Notes: generated from the sequence alone by a model not told the origin. Positions 41,722-52,457 are shown, numbered from the stretch's first letter. The stretch: DNA of 64,000 nt from Trichomonas tenax (GCA_023091735.1 JALKBU010000021.1:62001-126000), one strand, 5' to 3'. Made by a program: numbers and translations.

Positions 41722-42278
41722 AGTGCAGCACTGGGAATGGCTGTTTCGTTGTCATGTGCCAGTGCTGCACTGGACAAGAACAACTAGAGAATCTCGAAAT
41801 GCGCACAAGAGTTGTTCCTACTATCCGATTCACAGTGCAAAAGCCATTGATTTTACACTTAAATGGCTTTGGCACTGTGAATCGGACAGTAGGAACAACT
41901 TTGAAAAATTCATATGATTCATAACATTAGAGAATCTCGAAATGTGAACAAATGTTGTGTTTCATGCAATAATCACAGTGATATTGTTACACCACAGTTA
42001 CATTTGTGAATTATTACTGTGATTATTGCATGAAACACAACTTTTTTAAGAGCATTAAATTATATGGTTGAAATGTTGATTATCCAAGTGTGGGTGATAT
42101 ATAGATAGTTCTGTGGACTATTATGCCACAACCACATCTATATATCACTCATACTCGTAGTGATTTTCAAAATTTCTATAATATCTTTGTTATCTAGTCA
42201 TCTTCATGGTGCTAAAGTCACACAGCATATGGTTTTGTGGCTTCAGCACCATGAAGATGACTAGATAACAAAGATATT
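41722..42278. repeat. Array of five long hairpins (array III)
   Basis: In order: 41722-41734 with 41759-41771 (13-nt arms, more with mismatches); 41811-41848 with 41862-41899 (36 of 38 paired, 13-nt loop); 41954-41979 with 42016-42041 (26 of 26); 42092-42116 with 42126-42150 (imperfect, about 20 of 25); and 42180-42222 with 42236-42278 (41 of 43, 13-nt loop). The spacer AGAGAATCTCGAAATG occurs before the second and the third hairpin. The units repeat every 60-140 bases. No coding frame fits. Confidence 0.88.
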
Positions 42279-42448
42279 GCAAATTAAGAATAATAATTAT
42301 ATGTTTATAAAGCAGATTGCATTAAAATTATAATGCACAATGTAATGTAGTCATTACTATGCAAAAATATAGGGAAATTAATATTTTTGACAATATGACG
42401 CATAAAATAGAATAAATGACGTGTAAAATATTTTTATGACATATATCT

Positions 42449-43252
42449 TTAGTCAATCATTTTAGTGAAAGCAAACTTATGTCCACTATAGTGAACAGGC
42501 TGTCCTGTATGCGTTAAATTATTAAAATATGTTGACGAATTTGATATTGCGTCACATCCAGGATGAATAGAAATGAATGATGAATTACCTGAGCCACAGC
42601 CAATATTTTTAGTTGAGACTCCTGCATAATATCCATTCCCGCCAGTCCCATTCCAATCCTCACGAGTTGTTATATAACCTGCAACTCCAAACATTCCCTT
42701 TATATGAAGCTCACTGGCTTTGGGAGGTGATGATGTCTGATTTGCACCAAATGATATATATGAAGATCCATCAGTGTATTGAACATAAACATTTTCTGAA
42801 GATAAAACACCAGAATCAGCACGAATGTAGTTACAACTATATCTTTCGCATGATGCTCCAGAGGCAGCAACCATGATTCGACTTTTCAAACTTTCAAAAT
42901 CATGGAACTCTCAATTCACTAATCGAACATCAGTGGAAACTCCACCATCATATCCAGTGACAAAGGAGATATTCAGCGGAACAGAAATATATCTCCCAAA
43001 AGCGCCTATATAGAGATATATTTTAGTTTTATTTTTGAACTCGATATATCTGCATGTATAAGCGACATTTCCATAATATCCATTAGAGCCCCAACATTCA
43101 AATCGATACTTACCTGCGTTCAATGTTACTTCATAGTTGGTACAATTCGATGTACTTTTACATGGATATTTGAACAAAATTGCCGATTCATTCTTCTCTA
43201 CACTTGGAATACCATAATTCTTATCTACAGAATATTCAATTAAATCATTTAT
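42449..43252 (-). pseudogene. Divergent glycine-rich family copy H, interrupted by one in-frame TGA
   Basis: Two halves read in the same frame across one TGA at 42911-42913: NYEVTLNAGKYRFECWGSNG ... GGVSTDVRLVN, then stop, then EFHDFESLKSRIMVAASGAS ... TREDWNGTGGNGYYAGVST, GCGSGNSSFISIHPGCDA to FTKMID. It is far from the 27-35 kb copies (GKYRFECWG for GKYLFEAWG, SFISIHPGC for SYISGHEGC) and richer in Cys. No in-frame ATG opens it. GGA to TGA would explain the stop. It is a young pseudogene, a read-through gene or a base error. Confidence 0.65.
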
Positions 43253-44695
43253 CAATTATAATGTCCCGCATAAATGATATCATTATATTGAAAAAATGGC
43301 TCTTAAACTATTGAAGGACTTGGAAAACTAAACATTAAATTCAACCAAATCGAGTGATTTCATTTCAGTAGTTGCCAGCATATGCGCTTCTTAGTGCAAT
43401 TATGATCAATACCAAAATAACGATCAAATTCTATCGATTAATTTCATATATTAATGTTAAGGGGCGACTAATATGAAAAGTGACAACTGAGGATCATGTT
43501 TTTCAACATCATATTGAATTCAAAGCATTTTTTTAAAATCTTTAACGGTAATAATATAGTAAAAATGATGTAATAACTATTTATTAATATTATAACTTTT
43601 TCGGGTGAACATAGTTGAAAATATAATTCATTTTTTCAACGAAATTTTCAATAGTTTACATTTCATGTTAATAACAATAATCATATGCGATTGACTTATG
43701 CTATACCACAATGGAGATAAACTATGTTATACTTGATCTACATTGTGGTGTTGATCAATCAGATATAACATGAATTAAATCAACAAATTAATTTGAGAAG
43801 AATATTTTCAGATCTGCTTTTTCACATTTTACATCTGTCAACAATTTTGTTTGAATGAATTTAACAAATTCGGCCTTGAATCTTGAAATATGCTCAATAG
43901 AACTCAATAGAAAACGATTTCTTGTAATGTTTCATAGATAAAATGATATCAAAGTTTCTTGACAGCACATGCGTATAATTATCTGATCTTTTATGTATAA
44001 GGCAATCTACATTATTGGATATAGTATTCTCACTTTGAACCTCAAATATTGGATAAATTAACGAATATTCTAAGTTTTTCGAAAGAGCTCTTTTTTGAAG
44101 AAAAATTTATTTGACATGTAAATTTTTGATGTCAAATCTTCAATCAGTTCCCTGGAAAATATGTAAATGAAAGCTAATAGCACACAAAATACAATGCCTA
44201 TCGACAATATATTTGAAATAAAAAGTCTCAGGCATGCATTACATTTGATAAATCAGTTTTCAAAATATTCATCGTTATTATCGCCATTAACGCATTGCAT
44301 CACTACAAAAGATTGTATATTCACGAAATATATCATCCAAACTATCCAAATACAAAAGAAAATGCATGATTCAATCAAATTCTCCACAAAGTAATGGATA
44401 TTCACAATATTTAACACATGAAACATCCATTTCACGTCGAAAATGAGCGAATTTCATGAATTAAAGTATAGATAACCGGTCAGCAAACAATTTTAAATCT
44501 AAAATTTAGGTGAAGTGAAAACATATGTCCATTGACACCCAACGATATCAAATACAGCAAAGAATGAAGTGTTTACCCCATTTTTGAGAGGAGATTGGTC
44601 GCAAACAAAAGAATTTGAGGCGATTTTCATCGTTGACTTCTCAAAATCAATTCATCAAAAAACAAAAAAACTCGAAAAAAGCACGCAAAAGGAAC
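43253..44695. other. AT-rich spacer
   Basis: A partly paired sequence (CTATACCACAATG with CATTGTGGTGTTGATC) is at 43700-43760, and ATGAAAAGTGACAACTGAG occurs at about 43475 with no gene behind it. Frames at 44.17-44.44 kb are AT-rich filler. Confidence 0.45.
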
Positions 44696-45760
44696 ATGCG
44701 TGGCCCCCGACCTTCGTTGAAGGACCGCTACACCCTCCTGAAGAAAGTCGGAAGCGGTACGTACGGGGAAGTCTACAAAGCGGTGATGAACGAGGACCCT
44801 TCTAAGGTGGTCAGCGTGAAGCAGTCGAAACAGAACAAGAATGGCACTGACGACAAATCTATACCACCCGCGGTCCTCAGGGAACTGACGCTGCTCAGTG
44901 AGATAAATTACCCCCACATTATACACACTTCCATCAAAGATGTTTTTTATGATTCTGACGCGCACGTCTTGGCGTTCGTTTACGACTACGGAGCGTTCGA
45001 TGTTAGAAAGCTAATTCGATTTTACCTCGCAAAGAAGCAATTAGTGTCTGAAATTGTGACGAAGTCGGTATTATTTCAGTTATTACTTGCATTAGACCAT
45101 ATTCATCAACGAGGAATTATTCACTGCGATATAACACCACCGAATTTAATAATTATGCCCGAAAATTCGAAGATTCCGGGCATTGTAAAATTAATTGATT
45201 TCGGTTTAGCAAGGGCAATCGATAACACAAATCTCCCCAAAAATACAGGTGTAGTTACTGTTTGGTATCGTGCCCCGGAATTGCTTCTGGGCGACACGCA
45301 TTACGATGCTGCGATCGATTTATGGTCAGCAGGCTGTATTTTCGCAGAGCTGCTACTTGGGGATGTTCTCTTTAAAGCAGAAACACAGAATGAGCAAAAT
45401 CCAACAGGATTTAATCGCAATCAACTCAACAAAATATTAGAAATAATGGGTCCGTTGAATGAAACAAATATAGCAAGGCCAGAATGGTGCACTCATCTGG
45501 TAGATTATAATAGATCAGCAAAACCAAAACAGAAAACTTCATTACAAAAGATTTTTCAAAATGCCAATTCGAAAGCGTTTGACTTACTCCAGAAGCTGCT
45601 AGAATACAATCCTTACCAGCGAATTACTGCACATGATGCTTTACGTCATGAATACTTTAACGAAAAGCCGATTCCTGGAATGAATATTTCGAGAATGATT
45701 CCTCCAGACGATTGGGCGCAATTAATGTCGATTGGAGAAGGTTCTTCTTCCAATATATAG
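44696..45760 (+). CDS. CDK8-like cyclin-dependent kinase with altered catalytic loop
   Basis: A 354-residue kinase. The glycine loop GSGTYGEVYK (19-28), Lys42 (VSVK), Glu63, DFG (168-170) and the activation segment TGVVTVWYRAPELLLGDTHY are all present. CDK8-specific features include the insert FKAETQNEQNPTGFNRNQLN, the IMGPLNETNIARPEW segment and NSKAFDLLQKLLEYNPYQRI. CDK8 with cyclin C regulates Mediator and transcription. The catalytic loop is HCDITPPN (143-150): Asp145 and Asn150 are kept, but the HRD arginine is Cys and the DxK lysine is Thr, which would weaken activity. I start at ATG 44696, just before the kinase domain; upstream codons have no ATG. Confidence 0.87.
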   Translation: MRGPRPSLKDRYTLLKKVGSGTYGEVYKAVMNEDPSKVVSVKQSKQNKNGTDDKSIPPAVLRELTLLSEINYPHIIHTSIKDVFYDSDAHVLAFVYDYGAFDVRKLIRFYLAKKQLVSEIVTKSVLFQLLLALDHIHQRGIIHCDITPPNLIIMPENSKIPGIVKLIDFGLARAIDNTNLPKNTGVVTVWYRAPELLLGDTHYDAAIDLWSAGCIFAELLLGDVLFKAETQNEQNPTGFNRNQLNKILEIMGPLNETNIARPEWCTHLVDYNRSAKPKQKTSLQKIFQNANSKAFDLLQKLLEYNPYQRITAHDALRHEYFNEKPIPGMNISRMIPPDDWAQLMSIGEGSSSNI

Positions 45761-46339
45761 ATATACATTAGTTAATAGAAATAAAACTTTCCTTTGTTGT
45801 GTATTATAACAAACGAAAAGCAGTTCCCCACGAAAGAATCTTCCTGTAGGCATATACTATCCTTGTATTTTATTCAATATTAATTCTATTTTTATTGATT
45901 TTTTTTGAAGTTGTTTAAAGCGATCATTATATTCTTCATTATATTATTTTTATCATATATTTGCAAACTATTGAAATTATGGCCCTCTTATTAGAATTAT
46001 TTCCAAAGAAATCTGATAATTATTGATAAACTATTTACACATCACCAAATAGTTTTGCTAGATGATTCAATGATATCCTATGAATAAATCACATGAGTTA
46101 AGAATATATATAATTTCTTTAAAATATTTGTTGCCCAAAAATGCTCACAAGATGCACCATTACTAAACTGAGGATGATGAATTTGATGACAATTAAAAAT
46201 CTTTCATTTAATTCAAATCATAACAAATTTATATAATTATGGTTTTGAAATCGACTCACATAACAAGGAGGCCTCGTATTCAACAAACTTATCTCTAATG
46301 TAAGTTGAATGACACTTTTCAAAAAAAGGTTATTTACCA
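45761..46339. other. AT-rich spacer
   Basis: No gene seen. Confidence 0.5.
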
Positions 46340-46970
46340 AAAGTGACATTTTTATGATTAATTGAAATTTATAAATAGCTCCACCGAGTTTCATGGAGTT
46401 TTTCGTTCCATTGCTTACAAAAATGGCATCGAAGTTACACTATCCAATGGCGATGTTATTTCGTATATCATTTCAAATCCTAAATCAAAATATAATCTAA
46501 ATTATGATTTTGCAACCAACTATTTTGATATAAATTAGGATCTTTATACATTCTTCCTATTTTGTCTGAATTTACAATACTAAAGGGAACAACTCCTCCA
46601 GTTAATTGGAGTTTTTATGGTTCAGACGATGAAGAAAACATGACATTATTAAGCGATATATATATTACTCTGCTGATAATACAACAGAGTTTTGCTCTTT
46701 ATTTATTGATCAATATACTTATAGATGCGGAGAAACTGTAACAAGAAAATTTAAAATTCAAACAAAAAGATTCTTCAATAGATTTAGAATGGTTGTTCAC
46801 ATGAGTATAAATATGCTAATGACTCCTCAGCCATATTATATGTTAAGACATTCCCGATTTGAGCTATATGGTTTTTATTCATATGATCAATTCTGCATCT
46901 ACAATAATAACAAATATACAAGAATGCGACAAATGTTCCTTTTTGTTTTGTTGGTTTTAGAAGACTCATG
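46340..46970 (+). pseudogene. Decayed discoidin-like surface gene with preserved start region
   Basis: CAAAAGTGACATTTTTATG at 46340 looks like a full start region, but the ATG runs into a TGA after two codons. Behind it lie broken frames: EFHGVFRSIAYKNGIEVTLS, then LSEFTILKGTTPPVNWSFYG (a discoidin-like strand), and at the end RHSRFELYGFYSYDQF and RQMFLFVLLVLEDS. The last part is a hydrophobic tail ending in acidic residues, like the tails of two other families in the window. Confidence 0.55.
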
Positions 46971-47041
46971 AATAAATAATATTTTATATTTGTATTTTCT
47001 TGTATTAAATATTTTCTTCATTGATGCATTTTCACTTTTTG

Positions 47042-47050
47042 AAAAGTGAC
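47042..47050 (+). promoter_or_regulatory. AAAAGTGAC motif of the ankyrin gene
   Basis: GAAAAGTGACAAAATG places the motif three bases before the ATG at 47054 and shows that this, not an earlier in-frame codon, is the start. Confidence 0.65.
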
Positions 47051-47053
47051 AAA

Positions 47054-48349
47054 ATGGAAGATGAAAGAATTCAAGCTTTAATTGAGCTAGAAGACAGATT
47101 ATTTGAACTCTCAAAAGATACAGTGGAGAGCGCATGCGAATTTATTTGTTCTCATAACATATTTATGACTAATCACGTCAAGAAAATTGTTGATACTGCA
47201 ATTAAACAAAGGGAAATCGATGCTGAATTATATCATGATATATTTGCAGTATATGGTTGTTCTTATAGTAGTTCAACAACCAAATCACAAAGAAATTTAT
47301 ATCAAACAGATGATTTAGATTGTTTCTTAAAATTATGCACAGATCCAAGTGAGAATTACATCAACCTTGCATCAAGATATGGTGCAGTTAAATGTTTTAA
47401 ATATATGTTATTGAATAATTATCCTGTAACTGTAGCAACTCGTAAATGGGCAGTTTATGGTGGAAACCTTGAAATCATCGAAACTCTAATGGAAGCAGGA
47501 CACTCATTTATGGGTTGCCAGCAGCGTGCAATAGATGGACACAGAAATAATATCCTTGATTATTTGGTGTCAATATATGGTTTGGAAGATTTTTCAGAGC
47601 CTAGTGCAATATATCATTGCAATACTTATGCATTGATGAAATATGGGAAACTCAAAGATTGCAACTGTCTGTTGGCAGCATTAAACAATGATAATACTAT
47701 TGTCTCCGAATATATGATTGAAAATTCATTTGATTCATTCGTTGAAAGATTTGATGAAATCGTTTCGGCAGCTATATACAGACATTTTTATAAATGTGTT
47801 AAATTACTCATCGATAAAGGTGCTTTAAAGAAAAAAGATGGTCTTGAGATTTATTATGCTTGCCTCGAAGAAAGTAATAATACTGATGTTCTTGAACTCC
47901 TTATTGCCAATGGATGCACTTGCACTGCTAAGCAAGGAAAAGTTATGTCAGGTTTCATCAAAGCAATTCAAACACAACAATTCAAAAAAGTGAAATTGTT
48001 ACTCGATTATGAAGAAATTAATGAATTGCATAACTCAAATGAATATCCATTGATAGAATGCCTATCAAAGCAGAATTACAACAAAGAAATAGCAAAATTG
48101 CTAATATCAAATGGTGCTAATGTTAATGAACGAGATTCATTTGGTTATTCACCATTAATTTTGTCCACTATGAATGGTGATAGTGATATTGTGCAACTTC
48201 TTCTTGATCGCGGTGCAGATGTTAGCGTTAGATACAAAGGATCATCGTTACTGGATCTTGCATTTAATTCTGCAACAAAGAATATAATATCACGATATAT
48301 AAAAAATGATAAAAGTGACATAGATTTTATGATAAATTCCAACTGTTAA
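47054..48349 (+). CDS. DUF3447/ankyrin repeat protein
   Basis: A 431-residue protein of the very large trichomonad ankyrin group. Residues about 90-200 are DUF3447-type degenerate ankyrins (YINLASRYGAVKCFKYMLLN, TRKWAVYGGNLEIIETLMEA, QQRAIDGHRNNILDYLVSIY). Residues about 330-425 contain canonical repeats (EIAKLLISNGANVNERDSFG, SPLILSTMNGDSDIVQLLLD). There is no signal or membrane segment, so it is probably a cytosolic protein-binding scaffold. It is AT-rich with less C-ending codons than the housekeeping genes. Its last codons (KSDIDFMINSNC) coincide with an AAAAGTGACATAGATTTTATG sequence that resembles the start region of the downstream family. Confidence 0.85.
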   Translation: MEDERIQALIELEDRLFELSKDTVESACEFICSHNIFMTNHVKKIVDTAIKQREIDAELYHDIFAVYGCSYSSSTTKSQRNLYQTDDLDCFLKLCTDPSENYINLASRYGAVKCFKYMLLNNYPVTVATRKWAVYGGNLEIIETLMEAGHSFMGCQQRAIDGHRNNILDYLVSIYGLEDFSEPSAIYHCNTYALMKYGKLKDCNCLLAALNNDNTIVSEYMIENSFDSFVERFDEIVSAAIYRHFYKCVKLLIDKGALKKKDGLEIYYACLEESNNTDVLELLIANGCTCTAKQGKVMSGFIKAIQTQQFKKVKLLLDYEEINELHNSNEYPLIECLSKQNYNKEIAKLLISNGANVNERDSFGYSPLILSTMNGDSDIVQLLLDRGADVSVRYKGSSLLDLAFNSATKNIISRYIKNDKSDIDFMINSNC

Positions 48350-48350
48350 C

Positions 48351-48868
48351 GTAAGTTCAAAAGTTGATTATTCAAAAGACGACATTTACGATTTGTATGG
48401 ATATAAATATAAAGTTGCATATAAAGCACTTTGGATGCGGTTATTTCACCATAATTCAGCAAAATTGGATTACTTTGTCAAATCAAATCTGTGTTATAAT
48501 TTGAATGAAAACACGTATTCAATTATCTCTAAATTCCCATTTGGGAATCTCCCTTTTAAATATTATACATATTTGTTAGAATATAAACAAATTCCAGCTT
48601 TTCAAATTTGGCATCAGGACAATAAATTATTTAAATTGTTTGGATTATTCGGGTGTTAACGCAAGTTTTTGGTATTCCATTTGATCAATTTATACAGGAT
48701 ATGCTCCTTATTTTCCTGGCCCTTTGTATGAAAATAAGTCATATGGAGTTCAATACGCTGATCTTTGGATAATGGTCCAGAATCTGAAAATTGGTTCATG
48801 CCAAGTTCGGAACTGCATCAATAAAATAACTCTATCTTATTATATCTATATTGTCATTCTTGATGATT
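48351..48868 (+). pseudogene. FPGP/DLWIMI family copy 1, deletion and frameshifts
   Basis: The frame VDYSKDDIYDLYGYKYKVAY ... YYTYLLEYKQIPAFQIWHQD is good, but about 35 residues are then missing (QDNKLFKLFGLFGC, stop) and the rest, with FSWPF and SLDNGP for FPGP and DLW, is out of frame. No in-frame ATG opens the copy. It begins at the stop of the ankyrin gene, whose 3' end looks like this copy's start region. Confidence 0.7.
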
Positions 48869-48962
48869 AATATTAATATGTAATATATTATCGTCTGATA
48901 CAATTTATCAAAAATTGGTAACAAAGAAGGTATTAATAAAAAGTGACATATTTTTATGTTAA

Positions 48963-49589
48963 ATTTCTGTTTTTAGTTTAAATTCACAAGTTGATTATTC
49001 AAAAGATGGTATTTATGATATTTATGGGTATAAATATAAAGTGGCATATGATGCACTTTGGTTGCGATTATACCACCATTATTCGGCAAATTTAGAATAC
49101 TTTGTCAAACCAAATCTCTGTTATAATTTGAATGAAAATACGTATTCAATCATTTCTGATTTCCCATTTCGGAACCTCTCTCAAAAGTTTTACACATATT
49201 TGCTAGAATATAAACAAATTCCTTCATATCAAATTTGGCGCCAAGACAATTATTTGAACGACACAGCTCCTATAAATTACATCCGATTAAAAGGCGATAT
49301 TTGGGATGAATTCAAAGGATTGTCATTTTCAAATCAAGAAAATTGTTTAGATTATTCAGGAGCCAAAAACAATTATTGGTACTCCATTGGAACAGGACAT
49401 ACTGTATATGATCCATATTTTCCTGGTCCTATAATTCAAACAATGACATATGGAGTTCAGTTTGCAGATCTCTGGATAATGATTCAGAGCCTCAAATGCG
49501 AATCATATAATAATAGAAACTGCCTCACTAAATTAACTCTTAAATGCTTTGTTATTATAATAATTTTGATGAATCAAATTAAACAATGA
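48963..49589 (+). CDS. FPGP/DLWIMI family copy 2, open but without an ATG
   Basis: The frame is open for 208 codons from a TAA at 48960. It starts ISVFSLNSQVDYSKDGIYDI with no Met until near the end. The family pattern is complete: YNLNENTYSIISDFPF, FYTYLLEYKQIPSYQIWRQD, YLNDTAPINYIRLKGDIWDE, YSGAKNNYWYSIGT, YFPGPI and VQFADLWIMIQSLKC, then a hydrophobic C-terminus (FVIIIILMNQIKQ). An AAAAGTGACAT lies about 45 bases upstream of VDYS. Either it starts unusually or it is a pseudogene. I do not know its function; the Tyr/Trp-rich beta-type fold and repeated copies suggest a surface or secreted protein. Confidence 0.5.
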   Translation: MSVFSLNSQVDYSKDGIYDIYGYKYKVAYDALWLRLYHHYSANLEYFVKPNLCYNLNENTYSIISDFPFRNLSQKFYTYLLEYKQIPSYQIWRQDNYLNDTAPINYIRLKGDIWDEFKGLSFSNQENCLDYSGAKNNYWYSIGTGHTVYDPYFPGPIIQTMTYGVQFADLWIMIQSLKCESYNNRNCLTKLTLKCFVIIIILMNQIKQ

Positions 49590-49627
49590 CATTGAATCAA
49601 TTTGAAAAAGTGACATATTTTTATGTT

Positions 49628-50490
49628 AAATTTCTGTTTTTAGTTTAAATTCACAAGTTGATTATTCAAAAGATGGTATTTATGATATTTATGGGTATAA
49701 ATATAAAGTGGCATATGATGCACTTTGGTTGCGATTATACCACCATTATTCGGCAAATTTAGAATACTTTGTCAAACCAAATCTCTGTTATAATTTGAAT
49801 GAAAATACGTATTCAATCATTTCTGATTTCCCATTTCGGAACCTCTCTCAAAAGTTTTACACATATTTTCAAATTTGGAGTCAAGATAACTATTTAAATG
49901 ACACAACTTAGATAAATTACATCCAATTAAAAGGTGATTATTGGGACAATTTCATGGTTTGTTATTTTCAAACGTTGAAAATTGTTTAGAATAATGGTGC
50001 TCCATCTTACTTTTTCAGTCCTAGAAACTTTTGTTATAACTTGAATGAAAATACATACTCCATCATATCTGAATTTCCTTTCAAGCATCTTTCATCAAGT
50101 CGTTATACATACATGCTTGAATATAAACAGATCCCAACATTTCAGATATGGAGTCAGGATAACTACCTCAATGATTCGCATCCCATCAACTACCATTACA
50201 TATCTGGAGATCTCTGGCGAAATTTTGTCGGTTTGTTGCCTTCGGCAGCAGAAGGATGTTTATATTTTAATGGTTTGGATTCAGGATGGTGGTATTCGAT
50301 TAGATCACCATACTCTGGTTATGATCCATATTTTCCTGGTCCTACCGTATCTGGTTCATTGTATTTAGTTCAATATTCTGATCTTTGGATTATGATTCAA
50401 AATTTAAAAGTCTGTATATATCATTGTTCTCACACTCAATATAAATACTCTCTCATGCTTTATGTTTTCATCGTAATGGAAAGCAAATAA
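49628..50490 (+). pseudogene. FPGP/DLWIMI family copy 3, mosaic of two other copies
   Basis: The first part (about 49607-49868, including its AAAAGTGACAT start region) appears identical to copy 2. A middle stretch of about 150 bases has a stop and a frameshift and matches neither. From about 50020 to 50505 the sequence is essentially identical to copy 7 (52595-53080), ending IMIQNLKVCIYHCSHTQYKY and LMLYVFIVMESK. It is a dead gene made of two recent copy events. Confidence 0.8.
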
Positions 50491-50589
50491 TTACATGAGT
50501 TAATTTACACAAATTATTTGACTATACTTGAAAAGAATACTATGATTTTAGTAAACCTGTGATTTTCTGGAGCGCAAATGAGAAAAGTG

Positions 50590-50960
50590 AGAAAGCATAT
50601 TGAAAGAAATTGAAAATATATATTCTATTATCTCTGATTTTTCATTACATTCCAACATATCAAATTTGGAGTCAAGGCAACTATTTAAATGACACTGATC
50701 ATATTATTTATCAGTTTCTTAAAAGCCATAAATGACCTAGTTTTTATGGTTTATCTTATTCAAATAAAGAAAATTTTACTATTCAATCGGTGCTTTGGCT
50801 GTTGTATTCCACCCTCATTTTCCAAGTCCAAAATTTGTTAAAGAATATTTAGTTTAATATGCAAATATTATAAAAAATTATACTATACTATTAATGCCAT
50901 TCCAATGAGTCGCAATTTTGTTTTTGTTTTAATCTATTTGTAATATTTCAATCCAAGAAG
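50590..50960 (+). pseudogene. FPGP/DLWIMI family copy 4, heavily decayed
   Basis: Only scattered family words can be read: ENIYSIISDF, FQIW-like YQIWSQ (NISNLESRQLF shifted), YSIGALAVVFHPHFPSPKFV and KNYTILLMPF. Many frameshifts and stops are present. It is the oldest copy of the array. Confidence 0.6.
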
Positions 50961-51097
50961 CTAAGAAAAAGAAATTAGAATCCCCTTTTCATTTTAATGT
51001 ATTCCTTATATTATCTATAATACAATGTTTTTGTGATGAGATTATTTTATGAAAGAATCATCGAGATCTAGGCATAAAGTCAAATAAGAAAATAAGA

Positions 51098-51676
51098 TTG
51101 ATAAATTTTCAATTATCGATTATTAACGCAACTGTTGATTATTCAAATGATGGAATCAATGAAATGTATGGACACAAATACAAAGTTGCATGCAATGAAT
51201 TATGGATGCTTTTGTATCATCACAATTCAACAAATTCTGAATACTTTACAAGTTCAAATTGTTGCAATAATCTGAATGAGAATATATCAACAAATCATTA
51301 TACATATTTACGTGAATATAAACAAATTCCAACATTTCAAATTTGGAGTCAAGACAACTTTTTAAATGACACCGAACCTTTTAATTATCAGTTTCTCAAC
51401 GGTGATAAATGGAATAGTTTTCATGGTTTGTCTTTTGAAAATACAAATAATTGTTTAGACTATTCAGGAGCAAAAGAAAGTTGGTGGTATTCAATAGGGA
51501 CTTTTAGCTTATATTATAGACCATATTTTTCCTGGATCTATAAACTCAACTGGTCCTACTTTAGTCCAATATGTTGACATTTGGACTATGATTCGAAATT
51601 TGATTGTTTGTACACAAAAATATTCGCAAACTTTCTTTAGGATTTTGCTTTCATTTTATGTATTTATTGTAATATA
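51098..51676 (+). pseudogene. FPGP/DLWIMI family copy 5, one extra T
   Basis: The frame reads LSIINATVDYSNDGINEMYG ... YSGAKESWWYSIGTFSLYYR and then PYFSWIYKLNWSYFSPIC, stop. The normal frame PYFPGSINSTGPTLVQYVDI continues one base over, to FYVFIVI. The shift is explained by an extra T at about 51527-51531 (CATATTTTTCC against CATATTTTCC in other copies). It lacks a clear AAAAGTGAC motif. Confidence 0.7.
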
Positions 51677-51802
51677 GTAATAGTGAAAGTATTTTCCAAG
51701 ATGATATTTTTCATGCATGAATTTTGGACTAAGGTTATAAATAAAAGTGTCATTTATAAAAAGATGAATTAATAACATATACTTAAATTCACATGTAGAT
51801 TA

Positions 51803-52376
51803 TTCCTCAGATGGGATATTTGAATCAAATGGATACAAATATAAGATCGCTTACAATGCGCTGTGGATTCGTTTATATCACCACTATTCTGGAAATAATC
51901 ACTTTTTCCAGAAGCCATATCTTTGCTATAATTTGAATGAAGACACCTATTCTATCATTTCTAATTTTCCATATTTGAATTTAGTATCGAACAAATTCAC
52001 ATTTTTGCTAGAATATAAACAAATTCCATCTTATCAAATATGGCATCAAGATAACTATCTAAATGAATCCAGACCTATCAACTACAGACGTATTTCGGGA
52101 GATCTGTGGTCAGAGTTTTCCGGCTTTTCTCTTTCTAATCAAGAAAATTGTTTGGATTATACTGGTTCTGCAACTTTTTATTGGTACTCAATTGGAACCA
52201 TTTATACCGATTTTTCTCCATATATTCCAGGGCCAATTATTCCTGACAATTTCTATGCCGTGCAATATTCAGATCTTTGGATAATGATGAGAGACAATAT
52301 TTTGATGAGTCGAAATACAGCATCAAAAAGCAAAGTATCTATCATATATTATGTTTTTGTTGTAATTACTGATTAG
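51803..52376 (+). CDS. FPGP/DLWIMI family copy 6, open but without an ATG
   Basis: The frame is open from a TGA at about 51800: INNIYLNSHVDYSSDGIFES, KYKIAYNALWIRLYHHYSGN, YNLNEDTYSIISNFPYLNLV, YQIWHQDNYLNESRPINYRR, YTGSATFYWYSIGTIYTDFS, YIPGPI and VQYSDLWIMM, then a tail SIIYYVFVVITD. There is no in-frame ATG before the last 20 residues. AAAAGTGTCATT lies about 50 bases upstream, with an out-of-frame ATGAATTAA between. Function is unknown. Confidence 0.5.
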
Positions 52377-52457
52377 ATGATGAGGTTAAAATAAGGCTTA
52401 CGTTAAGGCTATTAATAGAGTTATTTTTATTTAAAAGTGACATAATTTAAGATTGAG

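Noticed and set aside
41684..41917. 77-codon frame reading through two hairpins
   Set aside because: It exists only because the palindromic arms lack stops in one frame; no promoter motif or family match.
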